Positions 8,122 to 16,633 of a DNA stretch of 64,000 nucleotides are shown here, piece after piece. The position numbers and the translations under genes are program-made. The DNA is from Luteolibacter sp. LG18 (GTDB lineage Bacteria > Verrucomicrobiota > Verrucomicrobiia > Verrucomicrobiales > Akkermansiaceae): positions 992,001-1,056,000 of the forward strand of contig NZ_AP024600.1 of the NCBI RefSeq assembly GCF_036322585.1. The letters are read 5' to 3'. The notes below the pieces were generated by a model. That model ran no database searches. It was not told the origin of the DNA and saw nothing but the letters and a program-made list of their open reading frames with translations. Position 1 is the stretch's first letter. Every line of letters starts with the position of its first letter.

Positions 8122-9018
8122 ATGAAACTCCGTCCCCTTTTTCTCTGCCTGCTAGCGTGCCTGCCTCTCGCCCGGGGAAACCCGAACCAGCGGGAGTGGA
8201 AACTGGCCAACGGCGAAACCCGACAGGCCGAAATGACCGACTACGACGAAGATCGGAAGGTGGTCACCCTGCGTTTCAAGGATGACACGGTCATCCACCT
8301 CGATCAGGACGCCCTTTCCGCACTCGACCGCGCCTGGCTGCTGGAATGGATCGAGGCGGGCGAGGAACTGGAAGCCAAGCTGACCCAGTTCGGCGGCAGC
8401 CTCACCCGCCATACCGCCACCGGGAAATTCACGACCGGCTATTCCGTCTACCAGCCACCCCTGGCGGAAAACGCACCCGATTCCACCCGCCCGATGCTGA
8501 TCCTCTTCCACCCGAACGGCATCGGCCACCGGGAGATCTACCGCTACGTGGAGGCAGCCAAGGCCACCGGCATGACCCTGGTGTCGTGCGAGATTTTCCG
8601 GAACACCGGGGACAACCCGGAGCGGGAAGCGGAACTGCTGGAACGCTTCACGGAAATGCTGCCCCAGATCGAGGCCGCCGTGCCCCACGACCCGAAGCGG
8701 ATGTTCATGGGCGGTTGCTCGGGCGGCTCCTGGCGGGCATTCCACTATTCCGCTCAGATTTCCCGTCCGTGGGCCGGCATTTATTCGAACTGCGGCTGGC
8801 TGGGCGGGGACAAGTATTACGACCTCCCCTATCCTAAAATGCGGGTGGCCATGGTCAACGGCATCAACGATCCCGCCGGCATGTGGCTGGAGCCGGACAC
8901 CGCCCGCCTCCAGAAAGCGGACTGCAAGGTCAGCGTCCATGCGTTCGAGGGCGGCCACCAGGTTCCACCCCCGTCCGTGCAGGAAAAGGCGTTCCGGTGG
9001 CTCCTTTCGGACGAATGA
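8122..9018 (+). CDS. Exported alpha/beta hydrolase with an N-terminal SHD1-like domain
   Basis: 298 residues. A signal peptide (MKLRPLFLCLLACLPLARG) is followed by a small domain, about 22-85 (REWKLANGETRQAEM..VVTLRFKDDTVIHLDQDALSALDRAW). This matches the SHD1-like modules frequent in PVC exported proteins. The rest is an esterase-like alpha/beta hydrolase with the nucleophile elbow GGCSGGSW near residue 200 and a late histidine in EGGHQVPPP. By fold it should cleave an ester or peptide-like bond outside the cytoplasm; the substrate is unknown. The ATG at 8122 starts the signal peptide; a frame-open ATG at 8068 adds 18 residues that are not signal-like. Confidence 0.8.
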   Translation: MKLRPLFLCLLACLPLARGNPNQREWKLANGETRQAEMTDYDEDRKVVTLRFKDDTVIHLDQDALSALDRAWLLEWIEAGEELEAKLTQFGGSLTRHTATGKFTTGYSVYQPPLAENAPDSTRPMLILFHPNGIGHREIYRYVEAAKATGMTLVSCEIFRNTGDNPEREAELLERFTEMLPQIEAAVPHDPKRMFMGGCSGGSWRAFHYSAQISRPWAGIYSNCGWLGGDKYYDLPYPKMRVAMVNGINDPAGMWLEPDTARLQKADCKVSVHAFEGGHQVPPPSVQEKAFRWLLSDE

Positions 9019-9110
9019 GGAGATCGCCCGCGGCGGGGCGCGTGACGGGTTTTTAAAAAACTTCCCCTTGATTCCGGGGTGGCCAGCCATTATCAGCGCC
9101 CCCCCGCGCC

Positions 9111-9995
9111 ATGCCGGAAGACACCCGAACCCTCAAGATCGCCATCCCGAAAGGGAGCCTCGAAGGGCCGACCATCGAATTGCTTTCGAAGGCCGGTTTC
9201 GAAATCTACGTGTCCTCCCGCGGCCTGCGCCCGGCCTCGAACGACCCGGAGCTGGACGTTTACCTGATCCGCGCCCAGGAAGTCGGCCGCTACATCGGTC
9301 AGGGCTTCATCGACTGCGGCATCACCGGCTACGACTGGGCCTATGAGAACGGCGTCGAGCTCGTCGACCTCGCCGAGCTCCCTTACTCCCGCGCCACCGT
9401 CCGCCCGACGAAGTGGGTGCTGGTGGTCCCGGAAGACTCGCCGATCCAGAAACCGGAAGATCTCGAAGGCAAGCGCATCGCCACCGAAGGCGTGGGCATC
9501 ACCCAGCGCTACCTGGACGAGCGCGGCATCAAGGCCGACGTCGAATTCTCCTGGGGTGCCACCGAGGTGAAGGTCCCCGATCTGGTGGACGCCATCGTGG
9601 ACGTCACCGAAACCGGCTCCTCGATCAAGGCGAACCGCCTGCGCATCGTCGACACCCTGCTGACCTCCTTCCCGCACTTCTACGCCAGCCCGGCCGCCGC
9701 TGCGGACGAGTGGAAGCGCGAGAAGATGGAACAGATCGCCCTGCTGCTGAAGGCCGCCCTCGGCGCCCGCGGCAAGGTCGGCCTGAAAATGAATCTCCCG
9801 CAGTCGCAGCTTGAGGAGCTGCTGAAGCTCCTCCCCTCCCTCCGCCGCCCGACGATCTCGCAACTCGCTGAAGAAGGCTGGGTCGCGGTGGAGACGATCA
9901 TTGACGAAACCGTTGTTCGGGACATTATCCCGGCCCTCAAGCGCCTCGGCGCGGAAGGGATCATCGAGTATCCGCTCAACAAGATCGTTCCTTAA
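9111..9995 (+). CDS. hisG: ATP phosphoribosyltransferase, long form
   Basis: 294 residues, the long (HisG-L) form of the enzyme joining ATP and PRPP in the first step of histidine synthesis. The catalytic part starts LKIAIPKGSLEGPTIELL, with GITGYDWAYENG and the PRPP-loop region VDAIVDVTETGSSIKAN. The C-terminal regulatory domain, about 205-294, ends in VRDIIPALKRLGAEGIIEYPLNKIV, typical of the ACT-like domain that senses histidine, so no separate HisZ should be needed. No other his genes lie nearby. The gene for a small ribosomal protein follows 40 bases downstream. Confidence 0.95.
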   Translation: MPEDTRTLKIAIPKGSLEGPTIELLSKAGFEIYVSSRGLRPASNDPELDVYLIRAQEVGRYIGQGFIDCGITGYDWAYENGVELVDLAELPYSRATVRPTKWVLVVPEDSPIQKPEDLEGKRIATEGVGITQRYLDERGIKADVEFSWGATEVKVPDLVDAIVDVTETGSSIKANRLRIVDTLLTSFPHFYASPAAAADEWKREKMEQIALLLKAALGARGKVGLKMNLPQSQLEELLKLLPSLRRPTISQLAEEGWVAVETIIDETVVRDIIPALKRLGAEGIIEYPLNKIVP

Positions 9996-10035
9996 TCCCT
10001 TTCACTGAACATCCAACCCCAACCAGAAGAAGGCC

Positions 10036-10140
10036 ATGGGCTCCATCAAGAAACGTCGTAAGACCAAGATCAACAAGCACAAGCGCAAGAAGCGCATGAA
10101 GCAGAACCGCCACAAGAAGCGCCTGCGTTACAAGTCCTAA
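10036..10140 (+). CDS. bS22/mS38-like small ribosomal protein (AURKAIP1/COX24 domain)
   Basis: A 34-residue gene too short for usual cut-offs: ATG at 10036, TAA at 10138-10140. The product begins MGSIKKRRKTKINKHKRK and ends KKRLRYKS; about 60% of it is Lys or Arg. The MGS(I/V)KKRRK start and the overall pattern are those of the AURKAIP1/COX24 family, which includes mitochondrial mS38 and actinobacterial ribosomal protein bS22. These bind 16S/12S rRNA near the decoding region of the small subunit. A strong AGAAGAAGG Shine-Dalgarno ends 5 bases before the ATG, and a terminator follows. The role is inferred from the family; nothing here shows incorporation into the ribosome. Confidence 0.85.
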   Translation: MGSIKKRRKTKINKHKRKKRMKQNRHKKRLRYKS

Positions 10141-10169
10141 CGCGGCCTTCTTCAGGTAACGTTTTGAGC

Positions 10170-10200
10170 AAAGGGATCCGGTTTCGGCCGGGTCCCTTTA
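10170..10200 (+). terminator. Terminator after the bS22-like gene
   Basis: AAAGGGATCCGG and CCGGGTCCCTTT pair over 12 positions (one G-U) around a TTTCGG loop. It lies 30 bases past the stop codon; the stem ends in U residues, but there is no long T-run. Confidence 0.7.
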
Positions 10201-10261
10201 CTTGCGTACGGCGGGTGGCATTCATCTTGGAAATCCGCCACACGCCGTGCATGGTCCACCC

Positions 10262-11602
10262 GTGCGCCTGCTGCTTCTCCTCACCACCCTGCCCGCGCTG
10301 GCCCAGGACAATCCCCGGCTGGAATTCGCGAAAGGACTGCTGGACCAATCCCGCGGCAAGCAGGAGGAGGCGCTCGCCCGTTTCGAAACCGCTCGCAAGG
10401 CCGATCCCACCGCGGCCCCGCTGGTCCACCGCGCCGCCGCCCGCCTGTTGGCGGAAGGCGAGCTCGCGAAGGCCGTAACCCTCTACCGCGAACTCGCCGC
10501 CGCCACTCCGGAGCGGCTCGACAACCAGCTCGCCTACTCGGATTTCCTGCGCAACGAGGGCCGCGGCGACGGCTTGGCCGAAAAGCTCGCCAGCGAGGCG
10601 CTGGAAATGGCCCTCAAGCGCTTCCCGGCGAATCCCGCCATTCTCGACCGCCTGTTCCGCAGCAGCCAGGCGCGGGGCGAAACCGAGCGCTCGAAGCAAC
10701 TCTTCGAGCGACTGGTGGGCCAGACCCCGCTCAATCCCGCCGCGATGTTGATGGCGGAACGCTGGTCGAACGTCCTCTTCGCCGCCAATGACGCGGCCGC
10801 CAGCGAACGCCTCGCCAAGCTCTTCCAGGAATCCGCCGCCGCGTTCCCCGCCCACTCCGGGCTCGCCCGCGCCGCGTCCGACCATTTCCGGAAGAACAAC
10901 CAGATGGACGTGGCGATTGCCATCCTCCGCCAGCACGCCGAGGCCGCCCCCGCCGACCTCGACCTGCGCACCCGCCTCGGCATCCTCCTTTTCGCCACCA
11001 ACCAGGACGCCGCCGGGGAGGCCGCGTTGAACGAGGTGATCGCCATCGATCCACGCCGCGCGATCGCCCACGACGCGCTGGCGAAATTCTACCGCCAGCA
11101 CAACCAGGCGAAGCCCGCCCTCGAACACGCCGACGAGGTGCTGCGCATCCGTGGCGGCGATCCGGCGGCCTTCCTTTCGCTGGCCGATGAATGGCTGGCC
11201 GCGGATCAACCGAAGACCGCCCGTATCCTGCTGGAAAAGGCCGCCTACGACCACCCCGCCAATCCCGAGATCGCCGCGAAGCTGGCCATCGCCACCCGCC
11301 GCGATCCGGAAACCCGCCCCCGGGCCTCCCGGCTGTTCCGCGAGGCGGAATCGCTGATCCCCACCGGCGCCACTCCGGACCCCGCCTTCCTCTCCGAGTC
11401 CGCGGACGCGCTGCTCGATGAAAAGCGCATCTCCGCCGCCGAGGACCGCCTGCGCAAGGCGATCCGCTCGTTCCCGCCCGAGGCGAAAAAGGAAACCGCC
11501 GCCACCCTGCGGAAGCTCGCCGGCCTCTGGGAATCCCAGAACAAGAACGCCGACGCCGCCCGCTCGCTGCGCCAGCGCGCCGACACGCTGGATCCGAAGT
11601 AA
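10262..11602 (+). CDS. Exported tetratricopeptide-repeat protein
   Basis: 446 residues with a signal peptide (start read as GTG: MRLLLLLTTLPALAQ). It then carries tandem helical TPR-type repeats through most of its length: for example GKQEEALARFETARKADP, GELAKAVTLYRELAAATP, NQMDVAIAILRQHAEAAP and DAAGEAALNEVIAIDP. Such exported TPR proteins scaffold protein complexes or bind peptides in the periplasm; no catalytic domain is present. The GTG at 10262 was preferred because it starts the signal peptide directly; the frame is open 20 codons further upstream. The stop codon TAA overlaps the first bases of the R2 element that follows. Confidence 0.82.
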   Translation: MRLLLLLTTLPALAQDNPRLEFAKGLLDQSRGKQEEALARFETARKADPTAAPLVHRAAARLLAEGELAKAVTLYRELAAATPERLDNQLAYSDFLRNEGRGDGLAEKLASEALEMALKRFPANPAILDRLFRSSQARGETERSKQLFERLVGQTPLNPAAMLMAERWSNVLFAANDAAASERLAKLFQESAAAFPAHSGLARAASDHFRKNNQMDVAIAILRQHAEAAPADLDLRTRLGILLFATNQDAAGEAALNEVIAIDPRRAIAHDALAKFYRQHNQAKPALEHADEVLRIRGGDPAAFLSLADEWLAADQPKTARILLEKAAYDHPANPEIAAKLAIATRRDPETRPRASRLFREAESLIPTGATPDPAFLSESADALLDEKRISAAEDRLRKAIRSFPPEAKKETAATLRKLAGLWESQNKNADAARSLRQRADTLDPK

Positions 11603-11821
11603 GGAGTCGAGCCTTTAGGCGAGGAAGGTCTTCCGGGAGGCGGAGGAGAGAGAGATTTTAGCCGCAAAGAAGCGCAAAAATCGCAAGAGGGAAGAGCTTG
11701 AGGCTGGGGAATCGATTCCGAAGCAGCCGTCTTCTCTTCCTGAAAACTGAACACTGCCAACCCGCAAACTTCCAGGCCCCGCCTCCCGGAAGACCCTCCT
11801 CGCCTGAAGGCTCTACTCCTT
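11601..11821. repeat. Palindromic element R2, full copy
   Basis: A 221-bp element with ends 11601-11644 and 11778-11821 that are inverted copies of each other (AAGGAGT(C/A)GAGCCTT..AGGCGAGGAGGGTC). It contains a five-unit heptamer array at 11740-11774 (CTGAAAA, CTGAACA, CTGCCAA, CCCGCAA, ACTTCCA) and a GCAAAAATCGCAAGAGGGAAG block. The same sequence recurs, in opposite orientation, at 48803 and 49854. Positions 11822-11962 hold the leader of typA, with nothing else evident. Confidence 0.85.
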
Positions 11822-11962
11822 CGCGACGAACATTTCACCTGAGGAAAATGGCGTGGTTGCAGCACTTGGCAGGATTCTTGCAGCCGATTCGCGCCGTTTC
11901 CCTTGCCAGATCGCTGAAAACCGGGCATAGCGCCCCGCCCGCACCGCCACCGTAACCCGCTT

Positions 11963-13807
11963 ATGTCGCTCAAGATCCGCAACCTCGCCATCATCGCCCA
12001 CGTTGACCACGGCAAAACCACCCTCGTCGACCAGCTTCTCCAAGCCGGCGGCACCTACCGTGAAAACCAGGCGACGCAGGTTCGCGCCATGGACTCCATG
12101 GACCTCGAGCGTGAAAAGGGCATCACCATCAAGGCCAAGAACACCTCCATCCACTGGGAAGGCTACACGATCAACATCGTGGACACCCCGGGCCACGCCG
12201 ACTTCGGCGCGGAAGTGGAGCGCGTGATGAAAATGGTGGACGGCGTGCTGCTCGTGGTGGACGCCTCCGGCGGCCCGCAGGCCCAAACCCGCTTCGTGCT
12301 CCGCAAGGCGATGCAGGAAGGCCTCAAGCCGATCGTCGTCGTCAACAAGATCGACCGCCCGCTGGCTACCCCGCTCAAGGTGCACGACCAGGTGCTCGAA
12401 CTCTTCCTCGACCTCGATGCCGATGAAGAGCAGTTCAATGCTCCCTTCTGTTACGGCTCCGCCCGCGACGGCTACTTCATGGATCATCCGGATGACGAGC
12501 GGAAGGATTGCATCCCGCTTCTCAAGAAGATCGTTGAGCACATCCCGGCCCCGAAGGCGGACCCGGAAGCTCCGTTCCTCATGCTCGTTTCCAACATCGA
12601 GTGGGACGACTACGTCGGCCGTGTCGCCATCGGCAAGGTCCTCGGCGGCAGCGTCACCAAGGGTGACACCGTCTGGCTGCTCCGCCAGGACGGCACCAAG
12701 GTCCAGTCGAAGGTCATGAAGACCTTCACCTACTCCGGCCTCGCCACCACCGACTCCGAAGGCTGCGGTGCGGGCGGCATCGTCGGTGTCGCCGCCGGCA
12801 TCGAGAACATCGAGATCGGTGAAACCATCGCCGGCAGCGCGGACATCGAGCCCCTGCCGTTCGTCGCCATCGACCCGCCGACCGTGTCGATGCAGTTCTC
12901 CATCAACGACGGCCCGCTCGCCGGCAAGGAAGGCAAGCACGTGACCTCCCGCGCCATCCGCGACCGCCTCATGCGCGAGCTGAAGACGAACATCTCCATC
13001 ACCGTGGAAGACACGGACGTCTCCGGCGTCTTCAACGTCTCCGCCCGTGGCTCGATGCAGATCGCCGTCCTCGTCGAGCAGATGCGCCGCGAGGGCTTCG
13101 AGGTGCTCGTCTCCCGCCCGGTGGTGATCTTCCGCCGCGATGACGCCGGCAAGCTCCTCGAGCCGTTCGAAACCCTCTACGTGGAAGCCCCGGGCGACTA
13201 CACCCAGGGCATCCTGAAGATCCTCATGAACCGCAAGGGCATGATGGAGCACATGGACACCGAGGCCTCCGGCCGCGTGTTCATCCAGGCCACCATCCCG
13301 ACCCGCGGTCTGATCGGCTTCGAAACCGAACTGGTGAACCTGACCTCCGGTCACGGCATCATGTCCCACCTCTTCAAGGAATACGCGCCGCACGCCGGTG
13401 ATATCCAGAACCGCACGACCGGCACGCTGGTCTCGATGGACTCCGGTGCCGCGACCCCCTACTCCCTGCAGATGCTTGAAGAGCGCGGCGTCCTCTTCGT
13501 CGCCCCCGGCGATGCGGTCTACGGCGGCATGCTCGTGGGTGAAAACCCGCGCGTCGGCGACCTTCCCGTGAACCCGGTGAAGGAAAAGCACCTCGACAAC
13601 ATGCGCTCCTCCGGCAAGGACAAGACCTCCAAGCTGACCCCGGCCGTCCGCTTCTCGCTTGAGCGCGCGATCGAATACATCGACTCCGACGAGCTGGTGG
13701 AAGCCACCCCGCAGAACATCCGCCTGCGCAAGCGCATCCTCGACGCCAACGCCCGCAAGCGCGCTGCCAAGGGCCCGGGCTACGAGGACCGCTCGAACCG
13801 CGGCTGA
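11963..13807 (+). CDS. typA: Ribosome-associated translational GTPase TypA/BipA
   Basis: 614 residues, the family's normal length. The GTPase domain (about 1-200) has G1 AHVDHGKTTLVDQL, switch I/G2 with RAMDSMDLEREKGITI, G3 DTPGHADFGAEV and G4 NKIDRP. Domains II, III and V are followed by the TypA-specific C-terminal domain with GLIGFETELVNLTSGHGI and GAATPYSLQMLEERG. TypA binds the ribosome in the GTP form and supports 50S assembly and growth under stress or cold. It stands alone, between the R2 element and a strong terminator. Confidence 0.97.
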   Translation: MSLKIRNLAIIAHVDHGKTTLVDQLLQAGGTYRENQATQVRAMDSMDLEREKGITIKAKNTSIHWEGYTINIVDTPGHADFGAEVERVMKMVDGVLLVVDASGGPQAQTRFVLRKAMQEGLKPIVVVNKIDRPLATPLKVHDQVLELFLDLDADEEQFNAPFCYGSARDGYFMDHPDDERKDCIPLLKKIVEHIPAPKADPEAPFLMLVSNIEWDDYVGRVAIGKVLGGSVTKGDTVWLLRQDGTKVQSKVMKTFTYSGLATTDSEGCGAGGIVGVAAGIENIEIGETIAGSADIEPLPFVAIDPPTVSMQFSINDGPLAGKEGKHVTSRAIRDRLMRELKTNISITVEDTDVSGVFNVSARGSMQIAVLVEQMRREGFEVLVSRPVVIFRRDDAGKLLEPFETLYVEAPGDYTQGILKILMNRKGMMEHMDTEASGRVFIQATIPTRGLIGFETELVNLTSGHGIMSHLFKEYAPHAGDIQNRTTGTLVSMDSGAATPYSLQMLEERGVLFVAPGDAVYGGMLVGENPRVGDLPVNPVKEKHLDNMRSSGKDKTSKLTPAVRFSLERAIEYIDSDELVEATPQNIRLRKRILDANARKRAAKGPGYEDRSNRG

Positions 13808-13833
13808 TCGTCGTCGCACGACCACTTCATCCT

Positions 13834-13864
13834 AAAGGCGGACCGGCAACGGTCCGCCTTTTTT
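13834..13864 (+). terminator. Rho-independent terminator of typA
   Basis: AAGGCGGACC and GGTCCGCCTT pair perfectly around GGCAAC and are followed by TTTT. The first GTAG head of the next repeat begins directly after the T-run. Confidence 0.92.
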
Positions 13865-14002
13865 GTAGCACAAGCATTCCTGCTTGTGAGTGTGGCCGCT
13901 CCGCCAAGGAGAAGATCCGCAAAGCATCCGTGCAGATCATTTGGAAGTCTTCATCGCGATCCGCTGCTCCCGCTCACAAGCAGCAAGGAATGCTTGTGCT
14001 AC
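13865..14002. repeat. GTAG-headed REP pair (BIME-like), type CAAGC-ATTCCT-GCTTG
   Basis: On the plus strand GTAG at 13865 is followed by the hairpin CACAAGC-ATTCCT-GCTTGTG. On the minus strand GTAG at 14002 is followed by CACAAGCATTCC and a second GCTTGTG arm. The two units face each other across about 80 bases. The TAG of the right-hand head is the stop codon of the gene at 13999. Confidence 0.85.
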
Positions 14003-14691
14003 TTATCCTGCCAATACACGCGCGGGGCCACTCCACCCCAAAAGATCGGATCGAATAGATCCCTTCCTCCCGGCGCGATGCATCCGCCATCCGCGCCGAG
14101 ACGATAGAGCACCACGCTGCCGTCCGCCCTCACCACCACCGCCTTTCCATCCCACACGGTGGGATCAAACCGATGCGTGCCGGGAATGAGAGGAGCCACG
14201 GCAAGCGGCCGCTTTTCATTACCGTCGAAGGAAGCCCCATCGACGTAGGCGAAACCGCACTCACCCCGCTTCAGCGCCTCCGCCTCGGTGGACATGTTTC
14301 CATCCGGCTTGCTCATCCCTTTGCCTTCGGCCTGGAAGATCCATTCGGAGTCGATCAAGCCCGCGGCGATGAGCTGGCGGAACACGTCGTTGGACGTATC
14401 GGTTTTGAGCTCCCAAGCGCTGTCGGCCCGCGCTTTCACCATCGCCGCTGTCGAGGCATCCGGATAGCGACCGTAGGTCTTCTTGAACTCTTCCAGCGCG
14501 AGCCAGATCTGGCGACCTCGCGACAGGGACTCTTCGCAATCCCAGGCCCGCGCGCGTCTCATGCGCTCAGGTATGGACACCAGGATAAGGATCACGAATG
14601 GCAACAACATCAACAACGAGCATCTGGCTGGATACCGTTGGTTCCGCCGCACCTCCTGCGGCGTGAAGCTGGATGGAGAAATCGTCAGCAT
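13999..14691 (-). CDS. Pilin-like membrane protein, tandem paralog 4, shortened
   Basis: 230 residues: a transmembrane segment (about 25-42, LLMLLPFVILILVSIP) followed by an extracytoplasmic domain with RGRQIWLALEEFKKTYGRYPD. That is the helix-plus-YGxYPD start seen in type II secretion/pilin-like proteins. GECGFAYVDG, PLAVAPLIPGT and RDLFDPIFW follow. It is homologous to the three upstream genes but ends VYWQDK at the place where they continue through KWADLP into a second transmembrane segment. Its stop TAG comes from the GTAG head of the adjacent repeat. The start ATG at 14691, 7 bases past the upstream stop, was preferred; an ATG at 14718 is possible. Function unknown. Confidence 0.72.
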   Translation of the reverse strand: MLTISPSSFTPQEVRRNQRYPARCSLLMLLPFVILILVSIPERMRRARAWDCEESLSRGRQIWLALEEFKKTYGRYPDASTAAMVKARADSAWELKTDTSNDVFRQLIAAGLIDSEWIFQAEGKGMSKPDGNMSTEAEALKRGECGFAYVDGASFDGNEKRPLAVAPLIPGTHRFDPTVWDGKAVVVRADGSVVLYRLGADGGCIAPGGRDLFDPIFWGGVAPRVYWQDK

Positions 14692-14698
14692 GGCTCGG

Positions 14699-15577
14699 TC
14701 ACGCGTTCCTGAAGGCATCCATCGGCGATCTCTTTCTCAACTGCCACCTCCCCCTGACAATGGCTACCACCAGAGCCATCACCACGATTCCGACCGCTCC
14801 TCCCACCCACCAATTCGCTGGAGTGTAGGGGGCCAAAGGTCGCGCTGGCAGATCCGCCCATTTCACATCCGGGGACAAACCTTTCCAATATGGCTGCGAG
14901 GGATCGAAGATGTCTTTCCCACCATCACGCACCGTGCCATCCGGATGAATGGCCATTGATACGGCCCTATTGTCGCCCCGAAGGATCACCGCTTTTCCTT
15001 CAAAGGGCACCGGATCGAACTTGAGCGTTCCCGGAATCAACGGCGCGACCACAAGCGGTCGAATGGACGGACCGCTCAAGGCACCCGATTTCAAGGCGAC
15101 ATAGGCAAACCCGCACTCCCCGCGGGCAAGTGTCTTTGCTTCGTTGGAGATCACGTTGTCCGGCTTCCGGGCTCCGTAAACTTTCGCGTAGAAGATCTCC
15201 TCGGAGGTCACGATCCCGGTGGCGATGAGCTGCCTGAACAACTCGTTCGAGGTTCCATCCTTGAGATCCCACGTCGTGCCGGTCGCGCTCTTCACGGCGG
15301 CAGCAGTCGCGGCATCGGGAAACCTTCCGTAGTCCGATTCGAAGTCGAACAATGCGAGCCCGATCTGCCGGGCGTTGCTCAACGCCTGCGTGCTGGCAGG
15401 CCTCTTGGTGCTTCTTAGCACGAAGGGTGCGCAGAGCCCGGCCAATAAGATCATCACCATCGACCCCACCCCCATCCAAACGATGGCTTTCATCCAGCTT
15501 CTCGAACGCCGCGCTTCGGGTCCGGCGGGAGGAGCTGGAATACCGGGCGGAGGTTGAGGCAGGATTTCCAGGTCCAT
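14699..15577 (-). CDS. Pilin-like membrane protein, tandem paralog 3
   Basis: 292 residues. A proline-rich cytoplasmic start (MDLEILPQPPPGIPAPP) leads to a transmembrane segment at about 30-52, then ALSNARQIGLALFDFESDYGRFPD, the same helix-plus-Y-G-x-F-P-D element found in secretion-type pseudopilins. The extracytoplasmic domain includes GECGFAYV, PLVVAPLIPGTLKFDP, GKAVILRGDNRAVSM and GGKDIFDPSQPYW. A second transmembrane segment near 255-278 (WWVGGAVGIVVMALVVAIV) and a short basic tail close the protein. It sits in a four-gene same-strand array. No prepilin peptidase site is seen, so a pilin role is only an analogy. Confidence 0.75.
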   Translation of the reverse strand: MDLEILPQPPPGIPAPPAGPEARRSRSWMKAIVWMGVGSMVMILLAGLCAPFVLRSTKRPASTQALSNARQIGLALFDFESDYGRFPDAATAAAVKSATGTTWDLKDGTSNELFRQLIATGIVTSEEIFYAKVYGARKPDNVISNEAKTLARGECGFAYVALKSGALSGPSIRPLVVAPLIPGTLKFDPVPFEGKAVILRGDNRAVSMAIHPDGTVRDGGKDIFDPSQPYWKGLSPDVKWADLPARPLAPYTPANWWVGGAVGIVVMALVVAIVRGRWQLRKRSPMDAFRNA

Positions 15578-15638
15578 TTGGAAAGTGTAATCCGGCTGGG
15601 CGGCCCACGGAAGAAGTGAACAGCCGTTCTCCTATTCT

Positions 15639-16568
15639 TCACTCCTCCTTCATGGACGAGCTCCGTGCCAGACGAGAGTTCCACCGCGTTGGATACCCGA
15701 CATCAGCGGGATCGGATGGACGGCAGGCCTTTTTCGCCAGATGCCTGCCCCACATCGACAAGCCCGCGAACATGCCCACGATGAACGCCACCACCGCGCC
15801 GATCACACAGGCCGTGGCATGCCGCTGCCACCACGTGGCCCGAGGCAAGTCCGGCCATTTCACCACCGGTCCGCTTCCCTCCCAATAAGGCTGCGAGGGA
15901 TCGAACAGGTCCTTGCCGTCGATGCGGACGACACCGTCGCGGCCGATGGGCACGGAGACCGCCGAGTTGTCCAAGCGCAGGATGACGGCCTGACCTTCGA
16001 AAGGCTCGGGATCGAACTTCATGGTACCGGGGATGAGCGGGGCGACGACCAGCGGACGGTTCGAATGCCCGGTGCTCGAGTTGGTGCCGCCAACGATGAA
16101 GGCGAATCCACACTCGCCCCGTGCAAGCGCTCCCGCACCAAGCCGATTGTCGGGCCTCACCGATCCGTGGCATTGCGCCTGGAAGATCTCCTCGCTGGAG
16201 AGGATGCCAGCCGCGATCAGTTGGCGGAACACCCCGTTCGAAGTCGGATCGTCGAGATCCAGCGTGGTGTGCGTCGTTTCCCGGAGAATGGCAGCGGTCC
16301 TCGCATCCGGGAATCCGCTGTAATCACTGTCGAAATCGAAGAGCGCCAGACCGATTTGACGGGCATTGCTGAGAGCCGAGACAATCGGAGGCCGATGGTG
16401 GGACCGCTTCACCATGGGGCTCAAAAGCCCCCCGAAGACGAGAAGAAGGATCGATCCAAGACCAAGCAAGACGATCCACTGCATCCGGGTCCGGGACGCC
16501 AACGCCGCCTCATTGAGAGGTGGTGTGGGAGCTCCGGGTGGAGGTTGCGGCAGCATTTCCGTTTCCAT
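15639..16568 (-). CDS. Pilin-like membrane protein, tandem paralog 2
   Basis: 309 residues, start METEMLPQPPPGAPTPP like its neighbours; upstream in-frame codons are not conserved between the paralogs and were excluded. Transmembrane segment about 32-52 (WIVLLGLGSILLLVFGG). The core element follows (ALSNARQIGLALFDFDSDYSGFPD). It shares GVFRQLIAAGILSSEEIFQAQ, GECGFAFIVGG, PLVVAPLIPGTMKFDP and GKDLFDPSQPYW with the rest of the array. A second transmembrane segment is near 258-282, followed by a longer polar tail than in the others. The strong conservation of the middle suggests a shared fold and perhaps assembly together. Confidence 0.75.
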   Translation of the reverse strand: METEMLPQPPPGAPTPPLNEAALASRTRMQWIVLLGLGSILLLVFGGLLSPMVKRSHHRPPIVSALSNARQIGLALFDFDSDYSGFPDARTAAILRETTHTTLDLDDPTSNGVFRQLIAAGILSSEEIFQAQCHGSVRPDNRLGAGALARGECGFAFIVGGTNSSTGHSNRPLVVAPLIPGTMKFDPEPFEGQAVILRLDNSAVSVPIGRDGVVRIDGKDLFDPSQPYWEGSGPVVKWPDLPRATWWQRHATACVIGAVVAFIVGMFAGLSMWGRHLAKKACRPSDPADVGYPTRWNSRLARSSSMKEE

Positions 16569-16633
16569 GGATTCCGGCAGCTTACGGCGGTTCCCATAGC
16601 CACGAAAGAAGCGATCGCCCCCTCTCGAATTCT

